Assembly: GCF_900109575.1 (NCBI RefSeq)
Contig: NZ_FOAF01000010.1
Span: forward strand, 1 to 64,000
Reading direction: 5' to 3'
Source: Olivibacter domesticus
GTDB taxonomy: Bacteria; Bacteroidota; Bacteroidia; Sphingobacteriales; Sphingobacteriaceae
Length of the DNA: 64,000 nt
Shown here in pieces: positions 9,040-16,856 of this stretch (position 1 is the stretch's first letter; each line of letters opens with the position of its first letter). The notes beneath the pieces are model-generated. The model was not told the DNA's origin. It was given only the letters and a program-made list of their open reading frames with translations, and searched no databases. The position numbers and the translations under genes were made by a program.

Positions 9040-9069
9040 GGGTCACTTGTTAATAACAATTACTCAGAT

Positions 9070-9150
9070 TGAGCGCATAAAGGTTTCTCTTAACGAGAAT
9101 TAATAAGGAACCGTGTGTAAATCACGGGCTGTCGCGCAACTGTAAACATT
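9070..9150 (+). promoter_or_regulatory. Truncated cobalamin riboswitch
   Basis: The run contains an AAAGGTT stretch, AAGGAA, a CCGTG-TGTAAAT-CACGG stem-loop and CTGTCGCGCAACTGTAA, the most conserved core of B12 riboswitches (usual form GGTGAAAATCC...CCCGCAACTGTAA). The 3' half, with the second conserved block (GCCAGGAGACC type) and the expression platform, is absent: the sequence switches directly into MetE coding sequence at about 9151. B12 riboswitches upstream of metE shut it off when cobalamin is available to MetH. The remaining piece should not form a complete aptamer. Confidence 0.75.
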
Positions 9151-9390
9151 TTCCTATCATATCCGAATGACATTGGTCCTGGCGTATATGATATACATTC
9201 TCCGCGTGTTCCAAGCAAGGACGAAATGGTCAACTTAATTGAAAAAGCCAAATCGGTACTTGATTACAAGCAATTATGGGTTAATCCAGATTGTGGTTTA
9301 AAAACGAGAGCATGGCTAGAAACAAAGGCGGCGTTGGAAGCCATGGTAGAAGCTGCCAAGGCATTAAGAGGGGTAGCAAAGCCGGTTTAA
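9151..9390 (+). pseudogene. metE: 3' remnant of cobalamin-independent methionine synthase
   Basis: Seventy-nine codons plus TAA encode the exact C-terminal end of Met[20 protein letters not shown], then [14 protein letters not shown], with the histidine of the IHSPR motif and the zinc-ligand cysteine of NPDCGLKTR. About 690 upstream residues are missing. No ATG precedes it in frame (the frame closes at a TAA at 9118-9120), so no functional enzyme is possible. Riboswitch upstream and terminator downstream show that this is the native metE locus with one internal deletion, not a random insertion. The surviving frame has no internal stop, which suggests a recent event. Confidence 0.88.
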
Positions 9391-9416
9391 GAACTAATTT
9401 GTCTAACATTTGTTAC

Positions 9417-9450
9417 AAGGGTGAGGTGCATTTGCACCTTGCCCTTTTTC
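9417..9450 (+). terminator. Terminator of the metE remnant
   Basis: Arms 9417-9430 and 9433-9446 form a long stem closed by two bases and followed by a T-rich run (TTTTTCTTTTT). It lies 27 bases after the MetE stop and 16 bases before the start of nnr. Confidence 0.75.
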
Positions 9451-9465
9451 TTTTTAACTTTCATC

Positions 9466-10965
9466 ATGAGAAACATAATGACCGTAAGCCAAACACGGGA
9501 GGCAGATCGTTTTACAATAGCAAATGAACCCGTTTCGACTATTGATTTGATGGAAAGAGCATCACAAGCCTTTGTGCAAAAGTTTATCTCTTTATTTTCT
9601 GATCAGCGCATAAGTGTTTTGATCTGCTGTGGACCGGGGAATAACGGTGGGGATGGCTTAGCTATAAGTCGACTACTTTATGAGTACGGTTATTCCAATA
9701 TAAGGGTTTGGATAGCTGACTTCAACGGAAGTAGAACTGATGATTTTAAGGTAAATTTTCAACGACTGTCGGAAATCCCGATTCATGTGAATGAATTAGC
9801 TAATACGGATAATTTCGAGGCTATTGAAGCAGCTATTGTCATCGATGCACTTTTAGGATCTGGGCTTAATAAACCGTTAGAAGGTGCTCTATTGAATCTT
9901 GTGAGACATATAAATGCTTCTGGTAAACAAGTAATATCTGTTGATATTCCTTCGGGTATGCCTGCAGACGGAAATATCATGGTAGAAACGGAATCCATCT
10001 TTGCAAGAGACGTAATTAGTTTTCAAAGGCCGAAGCTGAGCTTTTTTTTTCCTGAGTCCGCAAAATCTTTAAGGTATTTCCATACGGTTGATATTGGCTT
10101 GGACGAAACGTATATATCAGCACTTAAAACTGACTTTTTTGAAATTACCGAAGATGATATTAGGTCAGCGCTTATAAAAAGGAGCCCATTTAATCATAAA
10201 GGTACTTTTGGACATTGCCTAATATTCGCAGGAAATATTAACACCATGGGAGCTGCGTTGTTAAGTGCTGAGGCAAGTTTATATACCGGCTCCGGTTTAA
10301 CATCACTTTGTATACCTCCTAGCGGTTTGAGTGCTTTAAATACAAGACTACCAGAAGCTATGGCATTAGAAAGGGAGCAATTACCTAGCATACGGAATTT
10401 AGAAAAATATGCTGCGTTAGCTGTAGGTCCGGGTTTAGGTGTAGGAGAAGATGAAAAAAAATATCTGAGATTATTACTTAATAGTAAGATTACCTCGACG
10501 GTAATAGATGCTGATGCATTGAACATACTTGCTCAAGAGGGAGAACTATTTGAGCAATTAAAACCGGGAACAATTATTACTCCACATATGAAAGAGTTTG
10601 ATCGGTTGTTTGGAAGCAGTAAAAACTGGTGGGAAAGAACGGCAAAAGCAAGAGAAAATGCCGTGAAGAGGCAGATTATTATTGTTCTTAAAAATAGATA
10701 TACATTTATAGCCATGCCAAATGGAAAAGTTATCATTAATCCGACAGGTAATCCTGGGATGGCAAGTGGTGGTATGGGGGACGTGTTGTGTGGAATGATA
10801 GGATCTTTATTAGCTCAAGGTTATGCAGCTGAAGAAGCAGCTATGCTTGCTTGCTTTTTACATGGCAAAGCGGGCGATTTATTGGCAGAAGAAGGGATGG
10901 CTGTGATTCCTCCTACTATGCTAATACAGAAAATCCCCAAAGTGATCGGGGATTTTACGTTATAA
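9466..10965 (+). CDS. nnr: Bifunctional NAD(P)H-hydrate epimerase / ADP-dependent dehydratase
   Basis: Repairs damaged NAD(P)H: the N-terminal YjeF_N domain epimerises NAD(P)HX and the C-terminal ribokinase-like domain dehydrates the S form using ADP. The first domain (to about residue 210) shows CCGPGNNGGDGLAISRLL and IDALLGSGLNKPL; the second shows FNHKGTFGHCLIFAGN, AVGPGLGVG, VIDADALN and the nucleotide-binding GNPGMASGGMGDVLCGMI. The fused layout is typical of bacteria. I take the ATG at 9466; another ATG at 9478 is four codons on. A strong terminator sits just before it, so its own promoter must overlap that hairpin or it depends on read-through. Its last codons also encode a hairpin. 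Confidence 0.93.
   Translation: MRNIMTVSQTREADRFTIANEPVSTIDLMERASQAFVQKFISLFSDQRISVLICCGPGNNGGDGLAISRLLYEYGYSNIRVWIADFNGSRTDDFKVNFQRLSEIPIHVNELANTDNFEAIEAAIVIDALLGSGLNKPLEGALLNLVRHINASGKQVISVDIPSGMPADGNIMVETESIFARDVISFQRPKLSFFFPESAKSLRYFHTVDIGLDETYISALKTDFFEITEDDIRSALIKRSPFNHKGTFGHCLIFAGNINTMGAALLSAEASLYTGSGLTSLCIPPSGLSALNTRLPEAMALEREQLPSIRNLEKYAALAVGPGLGVGEDEKKYLRLLLNSKITSTVIDADALNILAQEGELFEQLKPGTIITPHMKEFDRLFGSSKNWWERTAKARENAVKRQIIIVLKNRYTFIAMPNGKVIINPTGNPGMASGGMGDVLCGMIGSLLAQGYAAEEAAMLACFLHGKAGDLLAEEGMAVIPPTMLIQKIPKVIGDFTL
10930..10956. terminator. Hairpin inside the last codons of nnr
   Basis: Nine-base perfect arms (AAAATCCCC at 10930-10938 and GGGGATTTT at 10948-10956) lie entirely within the coding end of nnr. 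Both flanks are A- or T-rich, so it can act for nnr on the plus strand and for the convergent lipA gene on the minus strand. Confidence 0.55.
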
Positions 10966-10989
10966 TATTTTAAATCAGATTGTTTTCAC

Positions 10990-11871
10990 TTATTGCATAT
11001 CAAAAAGATGCTTTTCTGCGTGATATGATGACCGCACTAATGGGCCACTTTCAACATATTTAAAACCCATGTTTAAGCCTATTTGTTGATAATGCTTAAA
11101 TTGTTCAGGTGTAATCCATTCAACTACAGGGTGATGGGCCTTAGTGGGCTGTAAATATTGACCGAGTGTAAGAATATGAACGCCTACATTATAAAGGTCT
11201 TGCATTGCTTCAATGACATCTGCCTCCGTCTCACCGAAGCCAAGCATGATGCCCGATTTCGTTCTAAGTCCGGCCGCCGATATTCTACGCAAACACTCCA
11301 AGCTTCTGTCATATTTAGCTTGTATACGCACTTCTTTAGTAAGCCTTCTTACCGTTTCTAAATTATGTGAAACCACTTCTGGTTTAACGGCTAATACGCG
11401 ATCTAGGTTCTCCCAATTGCCTTTAAAATCAGGAATAAGGGTCTCAAGCGTTGTTTCCGGACTCTCTTTCCGAATGGCATTTATTGTTTCTGCCCATATT
11501 GTAGAACCACCATCTTTCAGATCATCTCTATCCACAGAGGTAATAACACAATGTTTTACTTGCATGAGCTTCACAGATGTAGCAACACGCATCGGCTCGT
11601 CTACTTCTACAGCTTTTGGCCTACCCGTTGCAACAGCACAAAAAGAACACGATCGCGTGCAGATATTACCAAGAATCATGAAAGTGGCAGTTCCCGCTCC
11701 CCAGCACTCACCCATATTTGGGCAATTCCCGCTCTCACAGATAGTATGAAGTTTATGTTCATCAACTAAACCCCGAACATGTTTATATTCTTTGCCAACA
11801 GGTAACTTAACACGTAACCAATCGGGTTTGCGTTGCATTTGATTAGCAGGAATAACAGGTAATTCAATCAT
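10990..11871 (-). CDS. lipA: Lipoyl synthase
   Basis: Radical SAM enzyme that inserts two sulfurs into protein-bound octanoyl chains. Both iron-sulfur sites are visible: the auxiliary-cluster cysteines in [12 protein letters not shown] and the radical SAM CxxxCxxC in CTRSCSFC; the conserved RSSYHAE serine that ligates the auxiliary cluster is near the C-terminus. The 293 residues match the family length. It stands alone, convergent with nnr and divergent from osmC; no lipB is next to it. Confidence 0.96.
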   Translation of the reverse strand: MIELPVIPANQMQRKPDWLRVKLPVGKEYKHVRGLVDEHKLHTICESGNCPNMGECWGAGTATFMILGNICTRSCSFCAVATGRPKAVEVDEPMRVATSVKLMQVKHCVITSVDRDDLKDGGSTIWAETINAIRKESPETTLETLIPDFKGNWENLDRVLAVKPEVVSHNLETVRRLTKEVRIQAKYDRSLECLRRISAAGLRTKSGIMLGFGETEADVIEAMQDLYNVGVHILTLGQYLQPTKAHHPVVEWITPEQFKHYQQIGLNMGFKYVESGPLVRSSYHAEKHLFDMQ

Positions 11872-12054
11872 AATACAAACTTAGATAAAATTGTGTTGAT
11901 CTGCAATGCTGTAGCGCTTCCCAACGATCTTAAAAAATCGCGGATTAACGAAAATTGTGTTCCAATTTCTTAATTTAGCCGAAAAGAAGGACTTCTTTGT
12001 TTTTTAGACAGCGAATTTGAAGAGCACTTATTACACTTTTATTATAATTCATAT

Positions 12055-12468
12055 ATGACTACCATTGAAACCCACTACTTGGGCGATTTACGTACGGAGG
12101 CGAAACATATCCAGTCTCAAACAAGAATAATTACAGATGCACCTTTGGACAATCAAGGGAAGGGGGAAGCCTTTTCACCAACAGACTTATTGGCAAGCTC
12201 TCTAACGAGTTGTATGCTTACCATTATGGGGATTTCAGCTAACGCACATCATATTATTTTAGAAGGTGTTCGCGTTGACACAACGAAGATCATGCAATCT
12301 AACCCGCGTAAAATTGCAGAAATCCACGTGCAGTTCTATTTTCCAAAGGGAACAGCTTATACAGACCAAGAAAAGAGGCTGTTACAAACGGCAGCAGAAA
12401 CTTGTCCAGTATATTTAAGCCTACATCCCGATATTAAAAAAGTAATTGTTTTTAACTGGTCATCCTAG
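12055..12468 (+). CDS. OsmC-family peroxiredoxin-like protein
   Basis: A 137-residue OsmC/Ohr-superfamily protein. Two conserved cysteines expected in redox-active members are present in SSLTSCMLTIMGI and AAETCPVYLSL, and the family FSPTDLLASSL loop precedes the first. The closest relatives by these motifs are YhfA/OsmC-like proteins that reduce organic hydroperoxides. Its 3' end overlaps that of the convergent bacilliredoxin gene by 17 bases. Confidence 0.82.
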   Translation: MTTIETHYLGDLRTEAKHIQSQTRIITDAPLDNQGKGEAFSPTDLLASSLTSCMLTIMGISANAHHIILEGVRVDTTKIMQSNPRKIAEIHVQFYFPKGTAYTDQEKRLLQTAAETCPVYLSLHPDIKKVIVFNWSS

Positions 12469-12784
12469 TGACCACCTTGGCTACTTCGATTTCGTTATGT
12501 GATTCATGATAAACGCATGCTGATCCTTTTATTAGTAATACTTGAGGAGATTCATGTCGTATTTGCCATTTATCCGCAATCTTATTGGATATTTCCCGAT
12601 GCTTAATTAAGTCTAACAGGTAAACAGGTGTATCTCGAGGAATTAAGGTTGATTCAAATTCAAACTGCTTTTTTGCCATGCTACTTACAGGACAACGAGT
12701 GCTGTGTTTAAATATTACGGTATAATCAATCGAATTGGAAATAGATTCCAAGTCTTCAAGGGTTTTAAGTTCTAACCACTTCAT
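12452..12784 (-). CDS. ytxJ: YtxJ-type monothiol bacilliredoxin
   Basis: A 110-residue thioredoxin-fold protein of the DUF2847/YtxJ family, thought to remove bacillithiol from proteins. The active site is TRCPVSSMAK, a single cysteine followed by P-V-S, as in monothiol bacilliredoxins. The conserved cis-proline segment is HESPQVLLI. It implies that this bacterium makes bacillithiol, which is known in many Bacteroidota. It follows the secreted-protein gene by 7 bases, and its 3' end overlaps osmC antisense. Confidence 0.83.
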   Translation of the reverse strand: MKWLELKTLEDLESISNSIDYTVIFKHSTRCPVSSMAKKQFEFESTLIPRDTPVYLLDLIKHREISNKIADKWQIRHESPQVLLIKGSACVYHESHNEIEVAKVVTRMTS

Positions 12785-12791
12785 TCTAAAA

Positions 12792-13547
12792 CTACGGTTT
12801 AATAAATTTATCTTCTTCTACATTAATAAGTGCTGAAACTATGGGGTAGTTTATTGTTGTCCCTGTTTTCTGATCCACTAAAGCAGTTGCGAGCATAAGG
12901 CCACCTCCGACATCCTTGAAGCCTGATGTTAAAAAATTATACAGGATGTTCCCATCATCAGATAATGCTTGCCACTGATAAACGCGACCTGTATTCGTAT
13001 CTATAAACAGTTTTGAGGAATACTCCCCATATTTTTTGTTCCTTAATTGAATTTCTACCACATAATAGCGTGCATTTCCTATAAGTTCTTGGTCTCTTAA
13101 AACCAATTGCGATGGATCAGCAAGATTTTTTGATGGAAATAGCCAGAAGGAATCACTATAAAAAGAGTTAATAATGGGTTCTAATAATGTCTTTGCAGAG
13201 TCTCGGTCTGTAATAGCTTTGTTATTTACAAATATTTTTCCTTCTCTGCTCTCCGTGTTAAAAAGTGCTAGCACCTTTCCTTGCAAACCGTTTGTTCCTT
13301 CAAATCTGCAATTACCATTGACTCTATCCCAAATATAGGAATGTTCTCCTGGAATTATTTGATGTATGCCTGTCTTACAACTAAACATAAAGTAACGAGC
13401 TTCATCCCAGCTTTGTTTTCCGCCTATACCTTGCCAAATTAAGCTCACCACCTCAGCTTTATCTTGAGAGAACACTGGATTAGTAAAAAGAGTGGAAAAT
13501 AAAAAGAAGAGTAAATAACTAGATTTTTTTATATTTTGGATAAACAT
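12792..13547 (-). CDS. Secreted protein of unknown function
   Basis: A 251-residue protein with a clear N-terminal signal peptide ending near VFSQD. The rest is rich in beta-strand-forming residues, without cysteine pairs or membrane segments. Spacing of short strands and phrases such as GNARYYVVEIQL and KLFIDTNTGRVYQWQA resemble the LolA-like lipoprotein-carrier fold common in Bacteroidota periplasmic proteins, but that is an impression, not a match. It probably shares a transcript with ytxJ (7-base gap) and follows ribH and the small lipoprotein gene. Confidence 0.7.
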   Translation of the reverse strand: MFIQNIKKSSYLLFFLFSTLFTNPVFSQDKAEVVSLIWQGIGGKQSWDEARYFMFSCKTGIHQIIPGEHSYIWDRVNGNCRFEGTNGLQGKVLALFNTESREGKIFVNNKAITDRDSAKTLLEPIINSFYSDSFWLFPSKNLADPSQLVLRDQELIGNARYYVVEIQLRNKKYGEYSSKLFIDTNTGRVYQWQALSDDGNILYNFLTSGFKDVGGGLMLATALVDQKTGTTINYPIVSALINVEEDKFIKP

Positions 13548-13702
13548 TTTTCTTGTTATTAAATACGCTTAATTCTTCATATTGTATATCGCGTTATGAT
13601 TAATGTAGCGACATGATTGAATGTTAAGTTTTAACGCGCTACAGGAAAACAACTAATACAATTAATTGTTTTTTATGTCAGTCTTTAAAATTTCGGATTT
13701 AG

Positions 13703-13822
13703 CTATCGGAGCCTCTTAGCTTTTGGATAAGAGTTGTACGCAGGGCAGGTTTTCCGTGAGCAACTTTGAAGCAGAAATAAACTTATAATTGCTGCTATAA
13801 AATATATTGACAAATTTTTCAT
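13703..13822 (-). CDS. Small (39-residue) predicted lipoprotein
   Basis: A frame of 39 codons starts MKNLSIYFIAAIISLFLLQS followed by cysteine 21 and SRKTCPAYNSYPKAKRLR. The layout is that of a type II signal peptide: two-residue positive start with lysine, 16 hydrophobic residues, then a lipobox ending in QSC. The mature peptide would have only 19 residues with a second cysteine in CPAY. Very short lipoproteins of this type are common in Bacteroidota genomes and often unannotated. It lies between ribH and the secreted-protein gene on the same strand (gaps 137 and 155 bases), so it fills an otherwise empty 400-base interval. Function unknown. Confidence 0.62.
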   Translation of the reverse strand: MKNLSIYFIAAIISLFLLQSCSRKTCPAYNSYPKAKRLR

Positions 13823-13959
13823 TAGCGTATAATTTGTTTTTAAGGACTGTGCCTTATTAACTTCATTCGTCTGTCTTACGCGGTCCTAAGAAAACATAAG
13901 GCAAAGTAAACATACCCTAAAAAACAGTAAATACCAAATTATATAATAACTAAACCTAG

Positions 13960-14454
13960 CTAAGCCTTTATACTATTGCTGATATGTGCCATTTGAATAG
14001 CCGTTACCGCGGCCTCTTCCCCCTTGTTGCCATGTTTGCCTCCAGCTCTTTCCAATGCTTGTTCAAGTGTATTGGTAGTCAATACACCAAAAATTACGGG
14101 CTTATTATATTTTAACGACACATTCGTTACTCCATTGGCTACTGCATCGCAGATGAATGTGAAGTGTGGTGTATCGCCTTGGATAACACAGCCTATGCAG
14201 ATAACAGCATCTATCTGTTTATTCCGTAAAACAATGTCTGCCCCAGAACTCAACTCATAACTTCCGGGAACTTGAACTACTTGGATATTCTCTTCTAAAG
14301 CTCCTTGTTTTAGAAGATAGTTATAGGCACCTTCAAGAAGGGGGGCTGTCACCTGGGCATTCCATTGAGCTACAACAATTGTAATATGTAAGTCAACAGC
14401 GGAGCCAACTGTGATATGGGAAAAATCAGAAAGATTTTTAAGATTAGTAGCCAT
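13960..14454 (-). CDS. ribH: 6,7-dimethyl-8-ribityllumazine synthase
   Basis: Penultimate step of riboflavin synthesis: condenses the pyrimidine ArP with 3,4-dihydroxy-2-butanone 4-phosphate. The 164-residue protein carries VQVPGSYELSSGADIVL, CIGCVIQGDTPHFTFICDAV (with the catalytic histidine of PHF) and PVIFGVLTTNTLEQALERAG. Length and motifs are standard. It lies 13 bases downstream of the TPR gene on the minus strand; no other rib genes are in the window and no FMN riboswitch precedes it. Confidence 0.95.
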   Translation of the reverse strand: MATNLKNLSDFSHITVGSAVDLHITIVVAQWNAQVTAPLLEGAYNYLLKQGALEENIQVVQVPGSYELSSGADIVLRNKQIDAVICIGCVIQGDTPHFTFICDAVANGVTNVSLKYNKPVIFGVLTTNTLEQALERAGGKHGNKGEEAAVTAIQMAHISNSIKA

Positions 14455-14467
14455 ATTTTAAGAGCGA

Positions 14468-15121
14468 TTAGCGTGCGTCTGTGCGCGCAATATATCCATC
14501 AATAATAGAGGCCTCATAGCTTTGAGGATAGTCTTTTTTGATTTTTTGATAATTTTCATTCGCTGATTTGTAATCATTCTGTGCTTCATAAACGAGCCCT
14601 AATTTTTTTAGAAATAGAGGGGCAGTAAATGAATTGTCACTTTTGCTGGCAGCTTTCTTATATTGATCTGCTGCTTTTTTGTAGTCTTTTAATTCAGAAT
14701 AAGCATCTCCTAACAATCCGATCACTAAAGGGTCTATAACCGGACTTCCAGTGTCACTGTATTTAGATAATGCATCAACTGCTTCTTGAAATTTGCCTTG
14801 ACGTAAATAAAGTCCTCCTAAATAAGCATTTGCTATATTAGCTGATTTGGTATTGGAGTATTCCTGCGCTATTTCTTTGAACCCAGGATAAGATCCATCT
14901 CCATCAACTGCACGTTTTTGAAGAGAATCAATCATAATATATTCTTCTGCCTTAAACATTTCATTTGAGGCTCTTTCTGCTCTTGGGGCGAGATAGAAGC
15001 GTTGGTATCCAACGTATAATAAAATTAAAACTACGATACCTATTGCAATAAATGCAAGGCTTTTTTGATTGTCGCGGATGAAACTACCTGTTCCGCTGCT
15101 TTTAGTGTTATTAACGCTCAC
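14468..15121 (-). CDS. TPR-repeat membrane-anchored protein
   Basis: A 217-residue protein with one transmembrane helix (about residues 23-42, SLAFIAIGIVVLILLYVGYQ) and a periplasmic tail of TPR-like helices (NAYLGGLYLRQGKFQEAVDA, LGDAYSELKDYKKAADQYKK, LGLVYEAQNDYKSANENYQK). The architecture recalls the YfgM/Tol-Pal-type TPR proteins. A gene of this kind next to ribH and recF is common in Bacteroidota. Partner and role unknown. Confidence 0.78.
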   Translation of the reverse strand: MSVNNTKSSGTGSFIRDNQKSLAFIAIGIVVLILLYVGYQRFYLAPRAERASNEMFKAEEYIMIDSLQKRAVDGDGSYPGFKEIAQEYSNTKSANIANAYLGGLYLRQGKFQEAVDALSKYSDTGSPVIDPLVIGLLGDAYSELKDYKKAADQYKKAASKSDNSFTAPLFLKKLGLVYEAQNDYKSANENYQKIKKDYPQSYEASIIDGYIARTDAR

Positions 15122-15240
15122 GTTACCTTTTGGTTAATTTGAATTTTCCAGTTTTTATTTAAGATTGCAAAAATACAGTTTTAATGTTTACATACAAGAG
15201 AGAAAGGTAAAAGATTTATGTAATAGTTATAAGTTGATTT

Positions 15241-15412
15241 TAGTTATTTAGTTGTGAATTGCGAGTTGTCAGTTGTGAGTCTGCCGACAGCGTGATGAAT
15301 CATCCTGCTCAATATGACAGGCTGTCAGAACATCTTTGCTCTTGCAGTTGTCGCTGCAACCACTTAACTACTTCACCATTTAACTACTTAACTATAGATG
15401 TCAATCTATATC
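15241..15412. repeat. Mosaic of short intergenic repeats upstream of recF
   Basis: The 330-base gap between the TPR gene and recF is filled with repeated words: TTGTGA/TTGCGAG/TTGTCAG/TTGTGAG at 15250-15280, a palindromic TGACAGGCTGTCA near 15325-15337, and ACTTAACTACTTCACCATTTAACTACTTAACTA at its end (given here in pieces: TTAACTACTT occurs twice). The first block resembles, in opposite orientation, sequence at 52705-52744. These look like degenerate dispersed repeats, not a gene. Confidence 0.5.
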
Positions 15413-15437
15413 TCTTCGAATAGCGGAAAGCTTTCTT

Positions 15438-15445
15438 TACCTTTG
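15438..15445 (+). promoter_or_regulatory. Putative -7 box of recF
   Basis: TACCTTTG fits the TAnnTTTG element of Bacteroidota promoters and ends only 6 bases before the recF ATG, so the transcript would start at or next to the start codon. No clear TTG -33 element is visible at the proper distance. Confidence 0.35.
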
Positions 15446-15451
15446 TGATCT

Positions 15452-16579
15452 ATGTGGGTTAAAGAATTGACAGTTATAAATTTCAAAAATTATGATGAAG
15501 CATCCATCTCTTTTGATTCGGGTGTTAACGCATTTACGGGCGATAATGGTGCTGGAAAAACAAATATATTAGATGCCTTGCATTACCTGTCATTATGTAA
15601 GAGCTATTTTAACCCTGTTGATTCCCAGCAAATAAAGCACGGCGCTGAATTTTTTATGGTGCAAGGTGTTTTTGAAAAAAATAATCAGGATGATCTTCTT
15701 GCCTGTGGCTTAAAACGAAATCAAAAAAAACAATTCAAGAAGAATAAGAAAGATTATCAGCGATTAGCAGATCATATTGGTGCTTATCCTTTAGTTATGA
15801 TTTCTCCAAATGACTCCGTAATTGTGACAGATGGAAGTGAAGAAAGGCGCCGATTTGTTGATAACGTCATTTCACAAACAGACAATCATTATCTTGATGA
15901 TCTTATTTCATATAATAAATGTCTGCAAAGTAGAAATAGCCTACTAAAGCAATATGGGCATAGTAGTAAATTGGATGATGATCTTTTGAATATATATAAT
16001 GAACAACTTGTAACGATCGGGGAAAAAATATTTGAAAAACGGAAAGTTTTCATGAAGAAATTTGTTGAAATATTTAATCAACATTATCAGTATTTAACCG
16101 ATGATAAGGAATTTGTGACCTTAACTTATGAGTCCCAATTATTAAATAACAGTTTTATTCAACTTTTGAAAGACTCCCTAGCAAAGGACAAGATACTTGA
16201 AAGAACAACTGTAGGTATACATAAAGATGATCTGCTTTTTTCTATCCATGACATGCCTTTAAAAAAATTTGGTTCGCAGGGGCAGCAAAAATCCTTTTTA
16301 ATCGCATTGAAATTAGCGCAATATAGTTTCCTGTCTTTAGAAAAAGGGTTTAAACCTTTGCTTTTATTAGATGATATTTTTGATAAATTAGATGATAAGC
16401 GAACTACTAAGTTAATGCAGATGGTTTCCAGAGAGGATTTTGGCCAAATTTTTATTACCGACACTAATTTGCAGCGTGTTGAAAACACTTTTAAAAGTAT
16501 TCAGATAGATGTACGTATCTTTGAAGTTTCAAACGGAGAAATAATATCACCACTGATGTATCATGGGCAGGACAAATGA
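15452..16579 (+). CDS. recF: DNA replication and repair protein RecF
   Basis: SMC-like ATPase that helps load RecA at gaps. The Walker A is FTGDNGAGKTNILDALHYLS near residue 30; the signature FGSQGQQKSFLIALKLAQ and Walker B PLLLLDDIFDKLD follow in the last third. The 375 residues match the family length. It overlaps the DciA-like gene by 17 bases, indicating translational coupling. In Bacteroidota recF is usually not beside dnaA, in agreement with its setting here. Confidence 0.94.
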   Translation: MWVKELTVINFKNYDEASISFDSGVNAFTGDNGAGKTNILDALHYLSLCKSYFNPVDSQQIKHGAEFFMVQGVFEKNNQDDLLACGLKRNQKKQFKKNKKDYQRLADHIGAYPLVMISPNDSVIVTDGSEERRRFVDNVISQTDNHYLDDLISYNKCLQSRNSLLKQYGHSSKLDDDLLNIYNEQLVTIGEKIFEKRKVFMKKFVEIFNQHYQYLTDDKEFVTLTYESQLLNNSFIQLLKDSLAKDKILERTTVGIHKDDLLFSIHDMPLKKFGSQGQQKSFLIALKLAQYSFLSLEKGFKPLLLLDDIFDKLDDKRTTKLMQMVSREDFGQIFITDTNLQRVENTFKSIQIDVRIFEVSNGEIISPLMYHGQDK

Positions 16580-16853
16580 TAAAACATTAAAGGAAGCCAT
16601 TAATCAATATTTGGATGCTTTAAAGTTACGACGTAAATTTGATGAAACGGCATTGTTAGCCGCCTGGCCAGAATTAATGGGGCAGGCAATTTCCAATCGA
16701 ACGAAGCAACTATTTATAAGGGATAAAAAATTATTTGTTCGTGTTGAATCGGCCGTTATTAAAAATGAACTATTACTAATGAGAACACAGATTATTGGGA
16801 AAATGAATGAATTTGTAGGTCGCGTTGTAATAGAAGATATTGTAATATTATAA
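16563..16853 (+). CDS. DUF721 / DciA-like protein
   Basis: A 96-residue protein of the DUF721 family, to which DciA, the widespread bacterial loader of the replicative helicase, belongs. Recognisable parts are LAAWPELMGQAISNRTKQLFI and KLFVRVESAVIKNELLLM. It starts inside recF, an arrangement also found near recF in other phyla, supporting a role in replication. Only the core domain is present. It ends three bases before the stop of the convergent aroK. Confidence 0.82.
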   Translation: MGRTNDKTLKEAINQYLDALKLRRKFDETALLAAWPELMGQAISNRTKQLFIRDKKLFVRVESAVIKNELLLMRTQIIGKMNEFVGRVVIEDIVIL

Positions 16854-16856
16854 ATG

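Noticed and set aside
9291-9527. Plus-strand frame starting inside the metE remnant
   Set aside because: It is in a different frame from MetE, runs through the terminator and into nnr, and has no protein-like motif.
13600-13650. TGTAGCG...CGCTACA inverted repeat
   Set aside because: Seven-base arms with a 28-base loop and no flanking T-run; too weak to call a site.
13840-13910. GCCTTAT...ATAAGGC and AGGAC...GTCCT pairings upstream of the small lipoprotein
   Set aside because: Arms are short and far apart; no known RNA class matched.
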